Shown here: one piece after another, positions 62,023-64,000 of the stretch
How the letters are laid out: the number at the start of each line of letters is the position of its first letter
How positions within the stretch are numbered: the stretch's first letter is position 1
Notes under the pieces: generated by a model
Told to the model about the DNA's origin: nothing
The model's input: only the letters and a program-made list of their open reading frames with translations
Databases searched by the model: none
Made by a program: the position numbers and the translations under genes
DNA from: Axinella damicornis
Lineage: Eukaryota > Porifera > Demospongiae > Axinellida > Axinellidae
Length of the DNA: 64,000 nucleotides
Assembly: GCA_963931865.1 (NCBI GenBank)
Contig: OZ007514.1
Coordinates: 11,891,478-11,955,477, forward strand
Reading direction: 5' to 3'

Positions 62023-62484
62023 CAGGGGCGGATACAGGATTTATGAAAGGGGGGGGCATCGTACATGAAACGCTGCCGGAGGCAGTGCATAGAGGCGCGT
62101 AGCGCCGATCAGTCCGCGCGAAGCGCGGAAAAAATTTTTCGCCTTCATTTTTCACTTCTCAAGATGGGCTCTCGTGGCACCTTCGCGCTTTGCACTGCAA
62201 GTTCCAGATGTACAAGGATTGCAGGTCCCAGGGCCGCCATGACATTCTGCCTTGCTTATTTCGCTCACTAATGTAATACGTACGTACACGGAGGGGTATA
62301 CTAGATCGTGGTCTCGTTCCCAAGCCGTTCGGTTTCAGGCAACGCACGATATTGCGAGCTGAGGAGGCCACGCGCCAGGCCAGGAGTTGCAACGTAGCGG
62401 CAGCTAGCTATATAAAAAAAATTTTTTTCTCTAGCCAGGGGGGGGGCACCGGCCCCCCTGGCCCCCCCCCTGGATCCGCCACTG
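62023..62484. mobile_element. CAGGGGCGGAT hAT-like MITE, 462 bp
   Basis: Starts CAGGGGCGGATACAGG and ends CCTGGATCCGCCACTG; flanks share GGCTT. It inserted about 25 bp from the donor of the duplicated Cys-rich exon and is absent from the other Eph segment. Confidence 0.8.
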
Positions 62485-62689
62485 GGCTTGCACCAGTGTC
62501 ACACTTACGAGTACACTCCCTTTCTGGAGGTTCTCCAACAGCTCTGAAGTATCCCTCAAAGCAGGTGCACTCGGACAGCCCTCGTTGTGTGCTGTGGCTG
62601 TTAGCAGGGCAGGGAAGGCAGGTGACGTTGACAGACAGGTACAGCCCAGCATCACAACCTTTGGAGGAGAGGGGGTGGGGAGGGAGTGG

Positions 62690-62741
62690 GGAGGGGAGGG
62701 GAGGGGGGGGGGGGGGGGGGGGGGGGAGGGGGGGGGGGAAC
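62690..62741. repeat. poly-G rich tract
   Basis: Two G homopolymers beside the Cys-rich exon of the duplicate; length calls are unreliable. Confidence 0.85.
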
Positions 62742-63794
62742 AAGGGGTTGATCGATGGACGGTTGGGCAAATAAAACAGGTAAGTACGTACCTACACATG
62801 AGCGACCATCCAAGGATCGGTGAAATCCTATGTCACATATGCACCCAACAACATCAAGCCCTCCCCAAACACCATTCTGTGAGCATGTAAGTCTTGCCCC
62901 AATTCCACTTGAATTCTCAACACACTGTCCATTAACCACAATTGGTGTACTGTTGCCAATGCTAGGAGCTATCACCTCAGGGCGAGTAATGAGATCTGAC
63001 GTCTCTGCAGGACAAACATAGTAAAACACAAGCACACGATGAACAAGTATGCAGGAAGTCTCATCTCGGATCCCCAGGTAGAATCCAGTTGCTGCTGTGG
63101 AAAAGTCTATTTGTACTGAGGAGTTCACCACTGCTATCATTGGAGGTTATCCGAGGAGGGACAAACTCGTAGTTATCGAGGTTTCTTGCTGCTGTTGCAT
63201 TGATGGTTGACGTCTCATACTTGTGGATGGCGAACGTCCGACCACAGTTGTTCATTTGAGTGCAAGTGTTTAGTTGAAAGTCTACCTGCACAGTAACTTG
63301 TGGCAGTGCAGTACCACCTACCACCCTACTGATGTGCTGAGTGATCATCCAGTTGTCTTGGTTGCCAGTCGTAAATCCACACACAAAAGCATTCTGTCTG
63401 CAAGCGTTATTAGTATTCTGAACCCACTGGAAAGAGTAAAGATAATCGCATTATATTGCTTTGTAAAACTCAGATACACAAGGTCCGAGCTGCATACTTA
63501 TCATATGTGTATCACGGATCTCTACCCAACTTACATCAGTTGTCAGACCAGCAGGATTATTGTTATCGTTGTCCACTTTTGCCAGACTGGATTCGGATGT
63601 GGAGGTAGCAAGTTATGGTAGTGGCGTGAGTCCATCAGAGGCTTGACCTCGGGAGCGTAGTCTAGGATGTTAAATCCGATACCAGGCAGGGTTACTGTGC
63701 AGAAAGGATCAGCATCGCTGGGTGCTTGGGCAAAACTCTCTCTCAACAAAGAAGTCAATTGCAACAAGACCACTACAGCAACCAACAGCCACAT

Positions 63795-64000
63795 TCTTGA
63801 AAAGCGTACCTGCACTTGTAAATATTTAATAGTTTAATAACGAGCCTAAATAATTTACGTGTGGGCGGGGCTGGTCCATGTCAGAGGTCAAGTATACGGT
63901 CAAGAAAGCGGAGCAGAAGACGACCTGGTGGACGAAGCTACAGTTGTTACACGGTAACTGCTCGATTAGCTGAACACAAGGATTCCAGAGATTATTATGT
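63795..64000. other. Upstream end of window
   Basis: No gene seen. The stretch 63885-63925 (TCAAGTATACGGTCAAGAAA) matches 34365-34400, so it is a dispersed repeat close to the duplicate's former promoter. Confidence 0.5.

Larger units (their letters stand above)
57474..63794 (-). pseudogene. Duplicated Eph ectodomain, decayed
   Basis: Exons homologous to the complete gene at 43798-55026: signal exon (~63537-63794, MWLLVAVVVLLQLTSLLRES), ligand-binding exon 62792-63426, Cys-rich exon 62509-62658, first FN3 exon 57474-57782. The signal exon has lost one base near 63577 (GGCAAAAGTGG against GGCAACAAGTGG), and the ligand-binding exon has lost 11 bp near 63126, so the first half would be read out of frame. 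The Cys-rich and FN3 exons remain open with intact splice sites and very high similarity. No second FN3, TM or kinase exon lies between 57474 and 55026. It is most likely a truncated pseudogene. Splicing into the downstream complete gene remains conceivable. Confidence 0.8.

Overview
The window is eukaryotic and animal. Genes are split by many short introns with GT-AG borders, and the products are metazoan: an Eph-type receptor tyrosine kinase, SRCR proteins, an M13 metallopeptidase, a VAMP R-SNARE. A relic of a secreted protein with a CPxxPC(F/L)TL...NTTLxFLPGDHYLQ signature, which I associate with sponge genomes, together with the gene style, makes a sponge the best guess. This is an inference from recall, not proof. 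The sequence contains one run of exactly 200 N, an assembly gap.

Layout. 1300-6727 (minus): a VWA-domain protein of 573 aa flanked by two copies of an unnamed ~105-aa domain. 8563-15655 (minus): a neprilysin/ECE-like M13 peptidase whose catalytic centre lies in the gap. 17065-18764 (minus): a sulfotransferase pseudogene split by a TTAA-targeting element. 20458-23789 and 24189-29412 (minus): two tandem paralogues encoding small single-SRCR, probably GPI-anchored proteins; the second carries a 3-kb tandem array in its intron. 29675-33215 (plus): complete six-exon triosephosphate isomerase, head-to-head with the second SRCR gene. 36318-41123 (plus): five-exon VAMP/synaptobrevin. 41701-42126 (minus): relic of a beta-helix-like secreted protein. 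43798-55026 (minus): complete 15-exon Eph-like receptor (946 aa: ligand-binding domain, Cys-rich region, two FN3, TM, tyrosine kinase, no SAM). 57474-63794 (minus): segmental duplicate of its ectodomain, decayed by two frameshifts.

Exon joins were derived by hand from GT/AG borders and codon phase. For the VWA, both SRCR, TPI, VAMP and Eph genes every join is in phase from start to stop.

Mobile DNA is the most unusual part. Three non-autonomous groups can be defined by termini plus target duplications: (i) TAGyCTCG palindromes with 9-bp duplications, some only 36-51 bp long; (ii) CATGGATAAT foldbacks with 7-bp duplications, including a 36-bp perfect palindrome; (iii) GG...CC elements flanked by TTAA, one with its empty site preserved in the paralogous Eph segment. 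The 46-bp minisatellites (51.4-53.1 kb and 61.2-61.8 kb) have a unit equal to one 37-bp group (i) element plus one 9-bp target-duplication-like spacer, so they look like arrays born from a single insertion.
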